From: Micromonospora sp045209745
Lineage (GTDB): Bacteria > Actinomycetota > Actinomycetes > Mycobacteriales > Micromonosporaceae
Assembly (NCBI RefSeq): GCF_045209745.1
Contig: NZ_CP109273.1
Span: forward strand, 2,604,001-2,668,000
Length of the DNA: 64,000 nucleotides
Direction of reading: 5' to 3'
Shown here piece after piece: positions 31,282 through 39,731 of this stretch. Each line of letters opens with the position of its first letter. The first letter of the stretch is position 1. The translations under genes and the position numbers were made by a program. The notes under the pieces are model-generated. The model was not told where the DNA came from. It did no database searches and worked only from the letters and a program-made list of their open reading frames with translations.

Positions 31282-32387
31282 CTGTCACCATCACCCGCCC
31301 GGTCCGCCGGCGGCCGGTCTTCCACCCGCTGTCGGTCGCTGCCGTCGACCGGCTCACCGACGACGCCGTGGCGGTGACCTTCGCCGTACCGGAGGATCTG
31401 CGGGAGACCTTCGCGTTCCGTGCGGGCCAACACCTGACGGTACGGCGAGTGGCCGAGGACGGTACGGACGTGCGCCGGTCGTACTCGATCTGCTCCACCC
31501 CTGACGACCTGGCCCGGCACGGCCGGCTGCGGATCGGGGTGCGGGAGATCCCGGGCGGCGCGTTCTCGGTTTTCGCCTGCGGGGCGCTGCGCGGTGGCGA
31601 CACGGTCGAGGTGCTGCCGCCGCTGGGCACCTTCACCACGGCGTTCGCGCCGGACCGGGTGCGGCACTACGGCGCGGTCGTCGCCGGCTCCGGCATCACC
31701 CCGGTGCTCGGGCTTGTTGCGACCGCCCTGGCCGTCGAGCCGGCCAGCACCTTCACCCTGGTGTACGGCAACCGCACGGCGAACACGGTGATGTTCGCCG
31801 AGGAGTTGGCCGACCTGAAGGACCGCTATCCCACCCGGCTGCACCTGGTGCACGTGCTCTCTCGGGAGCAGGGTGAGTCGCCGCTGCTCTCCGGACGGAT
31901 CGACGCCGAGAGGCTGGGCCGGTTGCTGGGCACCATCGTGCCGGGCGACCTCATCGAGGAGTGGTTCCTCTGCGGCCCGTACGCCATGGTGGTCGACGTC
32001 CGGGAGGTGCTGACCGCACGTGGGCTGCCCGAGTCGGCGGTTCGCACCGAGCTGTTCCACGTCGACGCTCCGCCGGAGCCGGTGCGTCGCCCCGTCGATC
32101 AGGCGGGTGCCGGGGCCGAGGTCACCATCGTGCTGGACGGCCGATCGTCGCGCTTCACGATGGGTCGCGAGGAGCGGGTGCTGGACGCCGCGCTGAAGGT
32201 GCGGGGCGAGCTGCCGTACGCCTGCAAGGGCGGTGTCTGCTCGACCTGTAAGGCGAAGGTCGTGGACGGGGCGGTCACGATGGCCCGCAACTACGCCCTG
32301 GAGCCGGACGAGCTGGCCGCCGGCTACGTCCTGACCTGCCAGTCCAGCCCGACGACCGACAAGCTCACGGTCGACTACGACGCGTGA
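31278..32387 (+). CDS. paaE: Phenylacetyl-CoA epoxidase reductase subunit PaaE
   Basis: 369 residues. Residues about 10-115 bind FAD (RRSYSICS), about 120-245 bind NAD(P)H (GSGITPVLGL and FLCGPYAM), and the C-terminal 95 residues are a plant-type 2Fe-2S ferredoxin domain with CKGGVCSTC and a fourth Cys in LTCQSS. PaaE passes electrons from NADPH to the PaaA di-iron site. Last gene of the paaABCDE operon; no paaK, paaG or paaZ is in the window. Confidence 0.94.
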   Translation: MTVTITRPVRRRPVFHPLSVAAVDRLTDDAVAVTFAVPEDLRETFAFRAGQHLTVRRVAEDGTDVRRSYSICSTPDDLARHGRLRIGVREIPGGAFSVFACGALRGGDTVEVLPPLGTFTTAFAPDRVRHYGAVVAGSGITPVLGLVATALAVEPASTFTLVYGNRTANTVMFAEELADLKDRYPTRLHLVHVLSREQGESPLLSGRIDAERLGRLLGTIVPGDLIEEWFLCGPYAMVVDVREVLTARGLPESAVRTELFHVDAPPEPVRRPVDQAGAGAEVTIVLDGRSSRFTMGREERVLDAALKVRGELPYACKGGVCSTCKAKVVDGAVTMARNYALEPDELAAGYVLTCQSSPTTDKLTVDYDA

Positions 32388-32468
32388 GCGCACCGAACGA
32401 CCGCCAGTTCGTCGATCGGTTCGCCGAGGTGGCGTTGAGCCCCGTCGAAGGGGAAGGCAACTTGCGCA

Positions 32469-32515
32469 GATCTTGGACAGTTTCCGTCAGCAGCTAACGG
32501 AAACTGTCCAAGATC
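32469..32515. repeat. Intergenic palindrome 3, GATC-edged, between paaE and mqnC
   Basis: GATCTTGGACAGTTTCCGT (32469-32487) is perfectly matched by its reverse complement at 32497-32515, with a 9-base loop. It stands 81 bases after the paaE stop and 90 bases before mqnC. It could terminate the paa operon, although there is no U-tract. Confidence 0.85.
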
Positions 32516-32605
32516 CGGACCGCCGGACAGTTCGCAGGCGCTGGTGCGCGTCACGGGAAGCGGAGCGGAATGCCGGCCCCTGAGTGGGCGACGTAGGCTC
32601 GGGGG

Positions 32606-33796
32606 GTGACGGTGAGCCGGGAGATCGACGACATCCTGCAGCGTGGCGCGGACGGCGGGCGGATCACGCCTGAGGAGGCGCTGCTGCTCTACACCGAGGC
32701 GCCCTTCCACGCGTTGGGCGAGGCGGCGGACGCGGTGCGCCGGCGGCGCTATCCGGACAACGTCGTCACGTACCTGATCGATCGCAACATCAACTACACG
32801 AACGTCTGCGTGACGGCGTGCAAGTTCTGCGCGTTCTACCGGGCGCCCAAGCACAAGGAAGGGTGGACCCACCCGACCGAGGAGATCCTGCGGCGGTGCG
32901 CCGAGGCGGTCGAGCTGGGCGCCACCCAGGTGATGCTCCAGGGCGGGCACCACCCGGACTACGGCGTGGAGTACTACGAGGAGCTGTTCTCCTCGGTCAA
33001 GCAGGCGTACCCGCAGCTGGTCATCCACTCGATCGGCCCCAGCGAGATCCTGCACATGGCCAAGGTCTCCGGGGTGAGCCTGGACGAGGCAATCGCCCGG
33101 ATCAAGACCGCCGGCCTGGACTCGATCGCTGGCGCTGGCGCCGAGATGCTGCCCGAGCGACCGCGTAAGGCCATCGCGCCCCTCAAGGAGTCGGGCGAGC
33201 GCTGGCTGGAGGTCATGGAGCTGGCTCACCGGCAGGGCATCGAGTCGACCGCCACCATGATGATGGGCACCGGCGAGACGCACGCCGAGCGGATCGAGCA
33301 CCTGCGCATGATCCGGGACGTGCAGGACCGCACCCGCGGTTTCCGGTCCTTCATTCCCTGGACATACCAGCCGGAGAACAACCACCTCAAGGGTCGCACC
33401 CAGGCGACCACGCTCGAATACCTGCGGCTGGTCGCGGTGGCCCGCCTCTTCTTCGAGACCGTGCCGCACCTGCAGGCGTCCTGGCTGACGACCGGCAAGG
33501 ACGTCGGGCAGCTCGCGCTGCACATGGGCGTGGACGATCTCGGTTCGATCATGCTGGAGGAGAACGTGATCTCCTCCGCCGGTGCGCGGCACCGCTCCAA
33601 CCTGCACGAGTTGATCGGCATGATCCGCTCGGCGGACCGGATCCCCGCGCAGCGGGACACCCTCTACAACCGGCTCGCCGTGCACCACACGCCGGCCGAC
33701 GACCCGACCGACGAGCGGGTGGTCTCGCACTTCTCCTCGATCGCGCTGCCCGGCGGCGGTGCGGGCCGATCCCTGCCACTGGTCGACGTCAGCTGA
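32606..33796 (+). CDS. mqnC: Cyclic dehypoxanthine futalosine synthase MqnC (radical SAM)
   Basis: 396 residues. MqnC cyclises dehypoxanthine futalosine in the futalosine menaquinone route. Radical SAM cysteines are Cys68, Cys72 and Cys75 in NVCVTACKFCAFYRAP, a pattern specific to MqnC, followed by QVMLQGGHHPDYGVEYYEEL. The GTG at 32606 is preceded by a G-rich stretch; a second GTG at 32612 is possible. It stands alone between palindrome 3 and a 426-base gap. Confidence 0.95.
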   Translation: MTVSREIDDILQRGADGGRITPEEALLLYTEAPFHALGEAADAVRRRRYPDNVVTYLIDRNINYTNVCVTACKFCAFYRAPKHKEGWTHPTEEILRRCAEAVELGATQVMLQGGHHPDYGVEYYEELFSSVKQAYPQLVIHSIGPSEILHMAKVSGVSLDEAIARIKTAGLDSIAGAGAEMLPERPRKAIAPLKESGERWLEVMELAHRQGIESTATMMMGTGETHAERIEHLRMIRDVQDRTRGFRSFIPWTYQPENNHLKGRTQATTLEYLRLVAVARLFFETVPHLQASWLTTGKDVGQLALHMGVDDLGSIMLEENVISSAGARHRSNLHELIGMIRSADRIPAQRDTLYNRLAVHHTPADDPTDERVVSHFSSIALPGGGAGRSLPLVDVS

Positions 33797-34222
33797 CGCG
33801 GGTCTTCGTCCGGCCGTTCGGCTGACCGAGGCTCATGCTCCCGCCCGGTCGCCCCGGCGGTACGGGTGGTCCCCGCCGCCGCAGCGTCAGGCTGCCCGGC
33901 GCGGGGCTGGTGGAGATGATCGTCGGCGGCTAGCGTCCCGGCTCATACCCGTCGCCATCGTCGATCGCCGGAATCGGCGTGACCGTGCTGGTGGCGGGTG
34001 GTCTGATGGTCCTGGTCGTGGGCTGTCCTCCATCGGCCCGCTGAGGGTCGTTCATATAACGCACGGCGGTACGGGCGGGATGGGTGACCATTCCGCCCGT
34101 ACCGTTTGCCGACCTCAGGCCGGACGGATGAAAACGGGTCCGCCCGCTGGCGTGGAAGATCGGCCTCCGATAGCGTCCGCTCGTTCCGCAACCATTCTTT
34201 CTTCCCTACCCCCGGGGGACTG
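33797..34222. other. Intergenic region between mqnC and the LPVTG protein gene
   Basis: No convincing gene. A short open stretch at about 33937-34044 encodes a hydrophobic segment (GVTVLVAGGLMVLVVGC) without a usable start and may be a remnant. A hairpin lies at 34067-34107. The promoter of the surface-protein gene is probably between 34105 and 34200. Confidence 0.5.
34067..34107 (+). terminator. Hairpin in the mqnC/surface-protein gap
   Basis: CGGTACGGGCGG (34067-34078) pairs with CCGCCCGTACCG (34093-34104), followed by TTT. It may end mqnC transcription or a transcript from the short remnant. Confidence 0.55.
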
Positions 34223-35926
34223 ATGACAGCGTTCCACCGCTCGACCGTGGTCCGCGCCAGCCTCGTGGCGCTGCTCGCGGCCGGTGGCCTGGCCGCCGTG
34301 GCGGCCCCGGTGCTGGCGGCCGAACAGGCCGATCTGGCCCTGGTGCCGCTCAGCTACAACCTGGCCAAGGGTGTCACCGAGGCCAAGAGCAAGCCGTTCA
34401 AGTTCCTGGTCGACAACACCCGGAGCAAGGAAGGCGCCAAGGGTGTCAGCTACACCGTGGACACCAGCAAGCTGAAGACGAACAAGGTGCGGGTCGTGGT
34501 GCCCGACGGCTGCCGGGTGAACGGCACGAAGTTCACCTGCAGCCTCGGCGACCTGCCCGCCGGCACCAGCGAGGACTTCGGCATCCCAATCTTCTCCACC
34601 GGCGGTCGGGGCGCGGCCGGCACGCTGGTGGTCACCATCCGTTCGTCCACCGACGACCCCAACAAGAAAGACAACAAGGTCGAGCACGACATCACCGTCA
34701 CCGAGCCCGGCTACGACCTGACCAGTTGGGTGCAGGACGTCAACGCGAACGTCGTGGTGAACGGCGTCACCGGCGACGACCCCGACCTGCGGCCGGTGCG
34801 TCCGGGTGAGACGGTGCCGGTCGACTGGGCGGTCTACAACGACGGCAGCCGCAAGGCCACCGGCATCTCCTATGTGCTCACGCTCCCGGCCGGCGTCACC
34901 TTCGACACCCTGCCCGACACCTGCACCTCGCAGACCTTCGGCGTTGCTCAAGCGCTCTGCCAGGACGACGGCGCGGTGATCCGGCCCGGTGAGTACTACA
35001 CGGCGGACATCAAGGTGACGGTCGGCAAGGACGTCACCGAGCCGGTGCTGCGGGTCGGTGAGCTGGTGGCACATGGTCTGGACGCCGCTGCCGGCCAGCC
35101 TGAGAAGAAGTCTGAGCGGGCCACCAAGGCGCAGCAGAAGACCTTCACCGAGGTTGACGAGGGCGACAACCAGGCGATCTTCGACGTCTTCGTCGACCTG
35201 ACCGTGCAGCCGACACCCACGGCCACCCCGACCTCGACGTCCACGGCCACCCCGACGCCCACGGTCTCGCCGACGGAAACTCCGACGCCGACGCAGACGC
35301 CCACGCCGACGGAAACTCCGACGCCGACGCCGACGCCGACGCAGACGCCCACGCCGACGGAAACTCCGACGCCAACGGAGACGCCGACGCCGACGCCGAC
35401 GGAGACGCCCACGCCGACGGAGACGCCGACGCCGACGCCAACGGAGACGCCCACGCCCACGCCCACGCCCACGCCGACGCCGACGCCAACGGAGACGCCC
35501 ACGCCGACGCCGACGCCGACTGAGTCGCCCACGCCCACGCCGACGCCGACGCCAACGGAGACGCCCACGCCGACGCCGACGCCGACTGAGTCGCCCACGC
35601 CGACGGAGACGCCGACGGCAACCCCGACTGCAACGCCGACGGCAACTGCAACTGCAACGCCGACGGTCACCCCGACCGCGACGGCTACTCCGACGCCGGG
35701 TGACACGCCGAGTCCGAGCCGTACGCCGGTGCCGGGCGTGACCACGTCGCCGGCTGCCGGTGGCGGCGGCTCCATCGGTGGTGGCCTGCCGGTGACCGGT
35801 GTGCAGGTCGGCCTGATCGGCGGCATTGGCGCGATCATCCTGCTCGTGGGTGGGGCGCTGCTGGTGCTCTCCCGCCGGCGCAAGGTCGTCCTGGTCGCCC
35901 CGAGCGACGAGAAGTCGACCGACTGA
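34223..35926 (+). CDS. Sortase-anchored surface protein (LPVTG) with Pro/Thr stalk
   Basis: 567 residues. A signal peptide (about 1-33, ending VLAAEQA) is followed by two beta-rich domains (about 34-190 and 190-320) of a kind seen in DUF11-like extracellular modules. Residues about 328-495 are a Thr/Pro stalk of repeated TPTPTETPTPT units. The C-terminus is a cell-wall sorting signal: LPVTG at 522-526, a hydrophobic segment (VGLIGGIGAIILLVGGALLV) and a basic tail beginning SRRRK. A sortase should link it to peptidoglycan; no sortase gene is in the window. Role unknown, perhaps adhesion or envelope spacing. GGGGG precedes the ATG at 34223. Confidence 0.9.
   Translation: MTAFHRSTVVRASLVALLAAGGLAAVAAPVLAAEQADLALVPLSYNLAKGVTEAKSKPFKFLVDNTRSKEGAKGVSYTVDTSKLKTNKVRVVVPDGCRVNGTKFTCSLGDLPAGTSEDFGIPIFSTGGRGAAGTLVVTIRSSTDDPNKKDNKVEHDITVTEPGYDLTSWVQDVNANVVVNGVTGDDPDLRPVRPGETVPVDWAVYNDGSRKATGISYVLTLPAGVTFDTLPDTCTSQTFGVAQALCQDDGAVIRPGEYYTADIKVTVGKDVTEPVLRVGELVAHGLDAAAGQPEKKSERATKAQQKTFTEVDEGDNQAIFDVFVDLTVQPTPTATPTSTSTATPTPTVSPTETPTPTQTPTPTETPTPTPTPTQTPTPTETPTPTETPTPTPTETPTPTETPTPTPTETPTPTPTPTPTPTPTETPTPTPTPTESPTPTPTPTPTETPTPTPTPTESPTPTETPTATPTATPTATATATPTVTPTATATPTPGDTPSPSRTPVPGVTTSPAAGGGGSIGGGLPVTGVQVGLIGGIGAIILLVGGALLVLSRRRKVVLVAPSDEKSTD
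35206..35700. repeat. Repeats encoding the Thr/Pro stalk of the surface protein
   Basis: Short units based on ACGCCGACGCCGAC and CCGACGGAGACGCCCACG alternate for nearly 500 bases within the coding sequence. Unit lengths are multiples of 6 bases, encoding TP, TE and TPTE steps. Confidence 0.88.
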
Positions 35927-35998
35927 CAAGGCGCTCTGACAAAGGCGCCGTGACAGCGGCGCCCGGAGAACAGGCACCGTGACGCTGGCACGACGCGA

Positions 35999-36027
35999 GG
36001 GCGGGGTGGGCGACCACCCCGCCCTTT
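35999..36027 (+). terminator. Terminator after the LPVTG protein gene
   Basis: GGGCGGGGTGG (35999-36009) pairs with CCACCCCGCCC (36014-36024) across a GCGA loop, followed by TTT, 72 bases after the stop codon. It is a clean intrinsic-terminator-like hairpin. Confidence 0.82.
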
Positions 36028-36094
36028 CGCGTACGGCTTGGGTGCCGCACGACCCACTGAGGGTCGGCCGGAGGGCGGCTGGCAGAGTGGAGGG

Positions 36095-36805
36095 GTGAGC
36101 CGTACCCCGCAGGGCCAGCGCGCCAGTCTGGACAAGCAGCCGCACGAGGTCGCCGCGATGTTCGACGGCGTGGCGGAGCGTTACGACCTGACCAACACGG
36201 TGCTCTCCTTCGGCCAGGACCGCTCCTGGCGTCGGGCCACTCGCGCGGCGCTCGGGCTGCGGCCTGGTGAGCGGGTGCTGGACGTGGGCGCGGGCACCGG
36301 AGTCTCGACGCGGGAGTTGGCGCAGTCCGGGGCGTACGCGGTCGGGGCCGACCTGTCGCTGGGCATGCTGTACGCCGGCAAGCGGGTCCGTCCCGAGGTG
36401 CCGCTGCTGGCGGGAGACGCACTGCGCCTGCCGTTCGCCGACGCGAGCTTCGACGCGGTGACCATCTCCTTCGCGTTGCGCAACGTCAACGACACCGACG
36501 CGGCCCTGCGGGAGTTGGCCCGGGTGACCCGGCCAGGCGGCCGGCTTGTGGTCTGCGAGTTCAGCACCCCGGTCAACCCGGCGTTCCGGACGGTCTACCT
36601 GTCGTACCTGATGCGGTCGCTGCCGGCGGTCGCCCGCACGGTGTCGAGCAACCCCGATGCGTACGTCTATCTCGCCGAGTCGATCCGGGTGTGGCCGGCG
36701 CAGGCCGCGCTGGCCGGTCGGGTCGCCGCAGCCGGGTGGGGACGAGTGGCGTGGCGGAACCTGACCGGTGGCGTGGTCGCGCTGCACCGGGGAATCCGCG
36801 AGTAG
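36095..36805 (+). CDS. menG: Demethylmenaquinone methyltransferase MenG (UbiE family)
   Basis: 236 residues. It methylates demethylmenaquinone with S-adenosylmethionine, the last ring step of menaquinone synthesis. SAM motif I is VLDVGAGTGVSTREL (about 61-75); FDGVAERYDLTNTVLSFGQD near the start and ARVTRPGGRLVVCEFS are UbiE/MenG signatures. I chose the GTG at 36095, beside GGAGGG, over a longer frame. The same enzyme makes ubiquinone in other bacteria, but the futalosine genes here point to menaquinone. Confidence 0.93.
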   Translation: MSRTPQGQRASLDKQPHEVAAMFDGVAERYDLTNTVLSFGQDRSWRRATRAALGLRPGERVLDVGAGTGVSTRELAQSGAYAVGADLSLGMLYAGKRVRPEVPLLAGDALRLPFADASFDAVTISFALRNVNDTDAALRELARVTRPGGRLVVCEFSTPVNPAFRTVYLSYLMRSLPAVARTVSSNPDAYVYLAESIRVWPAQAALAGRVAAAGWGRVAWRNLTGGVVALHRGIRE

Positions 36806-36840
36806 CAGTGGCCGGTGTTGCGCGGGGACGCCACGGACAT

Positions 36841-36859
36841 TATTCAAATTTCGTGAATA
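36841..36859. promoter_or_regulatory. Inverted repeat TATTCA-N7-TGAATA
   Basis: TATTCA (36841-36846) and TGAATA (36854-36859) are reverse complements in an AT-rich island 39 bases upstream of the small acidic protein gene. Operator or promoter candidate. Confidence 0.4.
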
Positions 36860-36897
36860 TCGGCCTTTAGTCCACTTTGCCCCGTACGCTCGTTCGC

Positions 36898-37122
36898 ATG
36901 ACCCGACCAGACCGTGCGGACCCGGTGGCCGCCACCGACGACGACGCGGCCGAACTCGTCGCGCAGTTGCGCGCGTTGGCCGGAGCTGATCCGGTGGAGG
37001 TCCGGCAGGTGGTCGCCGAGGTGTTGGCGGCGCTGGATCGGGCGGCGGGTGGTGCGCTGCGCGAGCATCTGCCGGAGGCCATCCGGGTCGACGCGGGCCT
37101 GGACGCCCCTAGCCCGGCCTGA
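36898..37122 (+). CDS. Small acidic helical protein
   Basis: 74 residues from the ATG at 36898, no recognised family. It is rich in Ala, Asp and Glu with a long amphipathic helix (DAAELVAQLRALAGADPVEV and RQVVAEVLAALDRAAGGAL). Codon third positions are strongly G/C, as in true genes of this chromosome, and a typical AT-rich promoter region lies just upstream. Weak or absent Shine-Dalgarno site. It sits alone between menG and menJ. Confidence 0.65.
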   Translation: MTRPDRADPVAATDDDAAELVAQLRALAGADPVEVRQVVAEVLAALDRAAGGALREHLPEAIRVDAGLDAPSPA

Positions 37123-37189
37123 CACCTGACCGCTGAGGACGGTCCCTTGCTGTCACATCAGCGAGTTAGGCACCCCTGAGCCTGGGCAG

Positions 37190-37207
37190 GTATGACACCG
37201 GTCATAC
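37190..37207. promoter_or_regulatory. Palindrome GTATGAC-ACCG-GTCATAC upstream of menJ
   Basis: Two perfect 7-bp arms around a 4-base spacer, 55 bases before the menJ start. This is a classic dimeric-repressor operator shape. Regulator unknown. Confidence 0.55.
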
Positions 37208-37223
37208 ACTCGTCCCGTCTGGC

Positions 37224-37241
37224 TTGTGAAGCATTTCACGA
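37224..37241. promoter_or_regulatory. Rex-operator-like site TTGTGAA-GCAT-TTCACGA
   Basis: The known Rex site has the form TTGTGAA-N4-TTCACAA. Here one arm is exact and the other has one change (TTCACGA). It lies 20 bases upstream of the menJ ATG. Rex is the NADH-sensing repressor of nuo and cyd genes in Streptomyces, so its position before menJ and nuo is meaningful. No rex gene is in the window. Confidence 0.6.
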
Positions 37242-37261
37242 GCGTGCGGGAGGAGGCGCGA

Positions 37262-38539
37262 ATGACCGCGGTAGAACATGACGCCGACGTCATTGTCGTG
37301 GGCGCCGGTCCCGGTGGATCAGCGACTGCGTACCACCTGGCCCGGCACGGCGTACGGGTGCTGTTGTTGGAGAAGACCGAGTTCCCACGGGAGAAGGTCT
37401 GCGGCGACGGGTTGACCCCGCGCGCGGTTCGCCAGCTCATCCGGATGGGTGTGGACACCTCGCCCGAGGCGGGCTGGCTGCACAACCGCGGCCTGCGGGT
37501 CATCGGCGGCGGGGTGCGCCTCGAACTGGACTGGCCGGAGCTCGCCAGCTTCCCCAACTACGGCCTGGTGCGAACGCGACTGGACTTCGACGACCTGCTC
37601 GCCCAGCGGGCGGTGGCCGCCGGTGCCAAGCTGCGGACCAGCGTCAACGTGCTGGGCCCGGTGCTCGACGGTGACGGCCGGGTCACCGGTGTCGAGGCGG
37701 AGGTCGGCCCGGGCAAGGAGCCCGCCACCTTCCACGCCCCGCTGGTCGTTGCGGCGGACGGGGTTTCCGGCCGGTTCCCGCTCGCGCTCGGGCTGGCCAA
37801 GCGGGAGGACCGGCCGATCGGCGTGGCCGTCCGCCGCTACTACCGCTCGCCAGCCAAGCACGAGGACAACTACCTGGAGTCCTGGCTGGAGCTGCGCAGC
37901 AAGGACAGCGGCGACAACCTGTTGCCCGGGTACGGCTGGATCTTCGGCCTCGGTGACGGGCGGGTCAACGTCGGCCTCGGCGTCCTCAACTCGTCCTCCG
38001 CGTTCGGTAAGACCAACTACCGCCGGCTGCTCACCGACTGGCTCGCCAACACCCCGGAAGACTGGGGGATGACCGACGAGACCAACGCCGACGGCCCGAT
38101 TCTGGGTGCGGCGCTGCCGATGGGCTTCAACCGGGTGCCCCACTACACCCGCGGCGTCATGCTGGTCGGCGACTCGGGCGGCATGGTCAACCCGTTCAAC
38201 GGCGAGGGCATCGCGTACGCGATGGAGTCCGGCGAACTGGCCGCGGAGGTCGCCGTTCAGGCTCTCGCCCGGCCGGCCGGTCCGGAGCGCGAGCGGGCGT
38301 TGATGGCGTACCCGAACGAGCTGAAGGCTCGGCTCGGCGGCTACTACCGGCTGGGTGGCATCTTCGTGAAGCTGATCGGCCGCCCGGAGATCATGCGGAT
38401 TGCCACCAAGCACGGCATGCCGCACCCGACGCTGATGCGTTTCGTGCTCAAGCTGTTGGCCAACCTGACCGATCCGCGCGGCGGAGATGCGATGGACCGG
38501 GTCATCAACGCGATGACGAAAGCAGCACCAGCCGTATAG
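37262..38539 (+). CDS. menJ: Geranylgeranyl reductase family flavoprotein, menaquinone reductase MenJ-like
   Basis: 425 residues. FAD-binding VVGAGPGGSATAYHLARHG near the N-terminus, then EKTEFPREKVCGDGLTPRAV (family motif) and GDSGGMVNPFNGEGIAYAME. In mycobacteria MenJ (Rv0561c) saturates one isoprene unit of the menaquinone tail; a similar role is likely here given the menG, prenyl-synthase and nuo context. The ATG at 37262 has GGAGG at a good distance. A 134-base gap separates it from nuoA, without a terminator, so it may be transcribed with the nuo operon. Confidence 0.9.
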   Translation: MTAVEHDADVIVVGAGPGGSATAYHLARHGVRVLLLEKTEFPREKVCGDGLTPRAVRQLIRMGVDTSPEAGWLHNRGLRVIGGGVRLELDWPELASFPNYGLVRTRLDFDDLLAQRAVAAGAKLRTSVNVLGPVLDGDGRVTGVEAEVGPGKEPATFHAPLVVAADGVSGRFPLALGLAKREDRPIGVAVRRYYRSPAKHEDNYLESWLELRSKDSGDNLLPGYGWIFGLGDGRVNVGLGVLNSSSAFGKTNYRRLLTDWLANTPEDWGMTDETNADGPILGAALPMGFNRVPHYTRGVMLVGDSGGMVNPFNGEGIAYAMESGELAAEVAVQALARPAGPERERALMAYPNELKARLGGYYRLGGIFVKLIGRPEIMRIATKHGMPHPTLMRFVLKLLANLTDPRGGDAMDRVINAMTKAAPAV

Positions 38540-38673
38540 GTGACTGGCGTTTTGGCTGGTCAGAGCCCCTACGCCGACAAAGATCGACCCCCGCCGGCTG
38601 CCCCTGCGAGGGACGTGAATAGTGTGATTTTTGTCAAGCACCGAGGGCAGGGAAGGACGAGCAGGAGAAAACG

Positions 38674-39039
38674 ATGTCGCTCTCGCCTTACGCACCGATC
38701 ATCGGGCTGTTCGCCCTCGCCGCGGCGTTCTCGCTGTTTTCCGTTGGCGCCGCCCGTTTCACCGGTCCCCGTCGCTACAACAAGGCCAAACTCGAGGCTT
38801 ACGAGTGCGGCATCGAGCCCAGCCCGCAGCCGGTCGGCGGCGGCCGGTTCCCGATCAAGTTCTACCTGACGGCGATGCTCTTCATCGTCTTCGACATCGA
38901 GATCATCTTCCTCTACCCCTGGGCGGTCTCGTTCGACGCCCTGCCGATCTTCGGCTTCGTGGAGATGGTCCTGTTCATCGTCGCGGTCTTCGTTGCGTAC
39001 GCCTACGTCTGGCGGCGCGGCGGCCTGGACTGGGACTGA
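38674..39039 (+). CDS. nuoA: NADH-quinone oxidoreductase subunit NuoA
   Basis: 121 residues with three membrane segments, normal for NuoA. The loop YECGIEPSPQPVGGGRFPIK with its conserved Cys is the family mark. It is a membrane-arm subunit near the quinone site. AGGAG lies upstream of the ATG. First gene of the 14-gene nuo operon; the upstream 134 bases contain a likely promoter around 38615-38635. Confidence 0.95.
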   Translation: MSLSPYAPIIGLFALAAAFSLFSVGAARFTGPRRYNKAKLEAYECGIEPSPQPVGGGRFPIKFYLTAMLFIVFDIEIIFLYPWAVSFDALPIFGFVEMVLFIVAVFVAYAYVWRRGGLDWD

Positions 39040-39053
39040 GGAAGGAACGTCAG

Positions 39054-39731
39054 ATGGGCATCGAGGAGAAGCTTCCCGCCGGCGTCCTGCTCACCTCGGT
39101 GGAGAAGCTGGTCAACTGGTCTCGGAAGTCGTCCGTGTGGGGCGCGACCTTCGGCCTGGCCTGCTGCGCCATCGAGATGATGGCCGCCGGTGGTCCGCAC
39201 TACGACATGGGCCGCTGGGGCATGGAGGTCTTCCGGGCCTCGCCCCGGCAGGCTGACCTGATGATCGTGGCTGGCCGGGTGAGTCAGAAGATGGCCCCCG
39301 TGCTGCGCCAGATCTACGACCAGATGGCCGAGCCCCGCTGGGTGCTCTCGATGGGCGTCTGCGCCAGCAGCGGCGGCATGTTCAACAACTACGCGATCGT
39401 GCAGGGAGTCGACCACGTGGTGCCGGTCGACATGTACCTGCCCGGCTGCCCACCCCGGCCGGAGATGCTCATCGACGCGATCCTCAAGCTCCGCGAGAAG
39501 ATCATGTACGAGCCGCTGGGCCCGAACGGCCGCAAGATGCTGGCTGCCCGTCAGGCGCGCGGCGATGTTCCGGTCGTGCCCTACGGCTCCATGCCCTCCT
39601 CGTACCGCAGCGACAAGGCCCGGCGTGCCGAGTGGACCCGGGCGGTCCGCGAGGGCCGCGAGGAGCAGCTGCGGATCGAGAACTGGATGAACGCTCAGAA
39701 CCACCTCCACCCGCAGGCAGGCCCCAAATGA
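39054..39731 (+). CDS. nuoB: NADH-quinone oxidoreductase subunit NuoB
   Basis: 225 residues. NuoB carries the N2 4Fe-4S cluster that reduces quinone; its ligands are Cys37, Cys38, Cys103 and Cys132 (GLACCAIE, GVCASSGG, PGCPPRP). The C-terminal 60 residues are longer than in minimal versions and charged. The ATG at 39054 has AGGAAGG upstream. Its stop overlaps the nuoC start. Confidence 0.96.
   Translation: MGIEEKLPAGVLLTSVEKLVNWSRKSSVWGATFGLACCAIEMMAAGGPHYDMGRWGMEVFRASPRQADLMIVAGRVSQKMAPVLRQIYDQMAEPRWVLSMGVCASSGGMFNNYAIVQGVDHVVPVDMYLPGCPPRPEMLIDAILKLREKIMYEPLGPNGRKMLAARQARGDVPVVPYGSMPSSYRSDKARRAEWTRAVREGREEQLRIENWMNAQNHLHPQAGPK

Noticed and set aside
33937..34044. Small lipoprotein gene (GGLMVLVVGC lipobox-like)
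   Set aside because: No usable start codon or ribosome site and a stop directly upstream in frame; treated as a possible remnant only.
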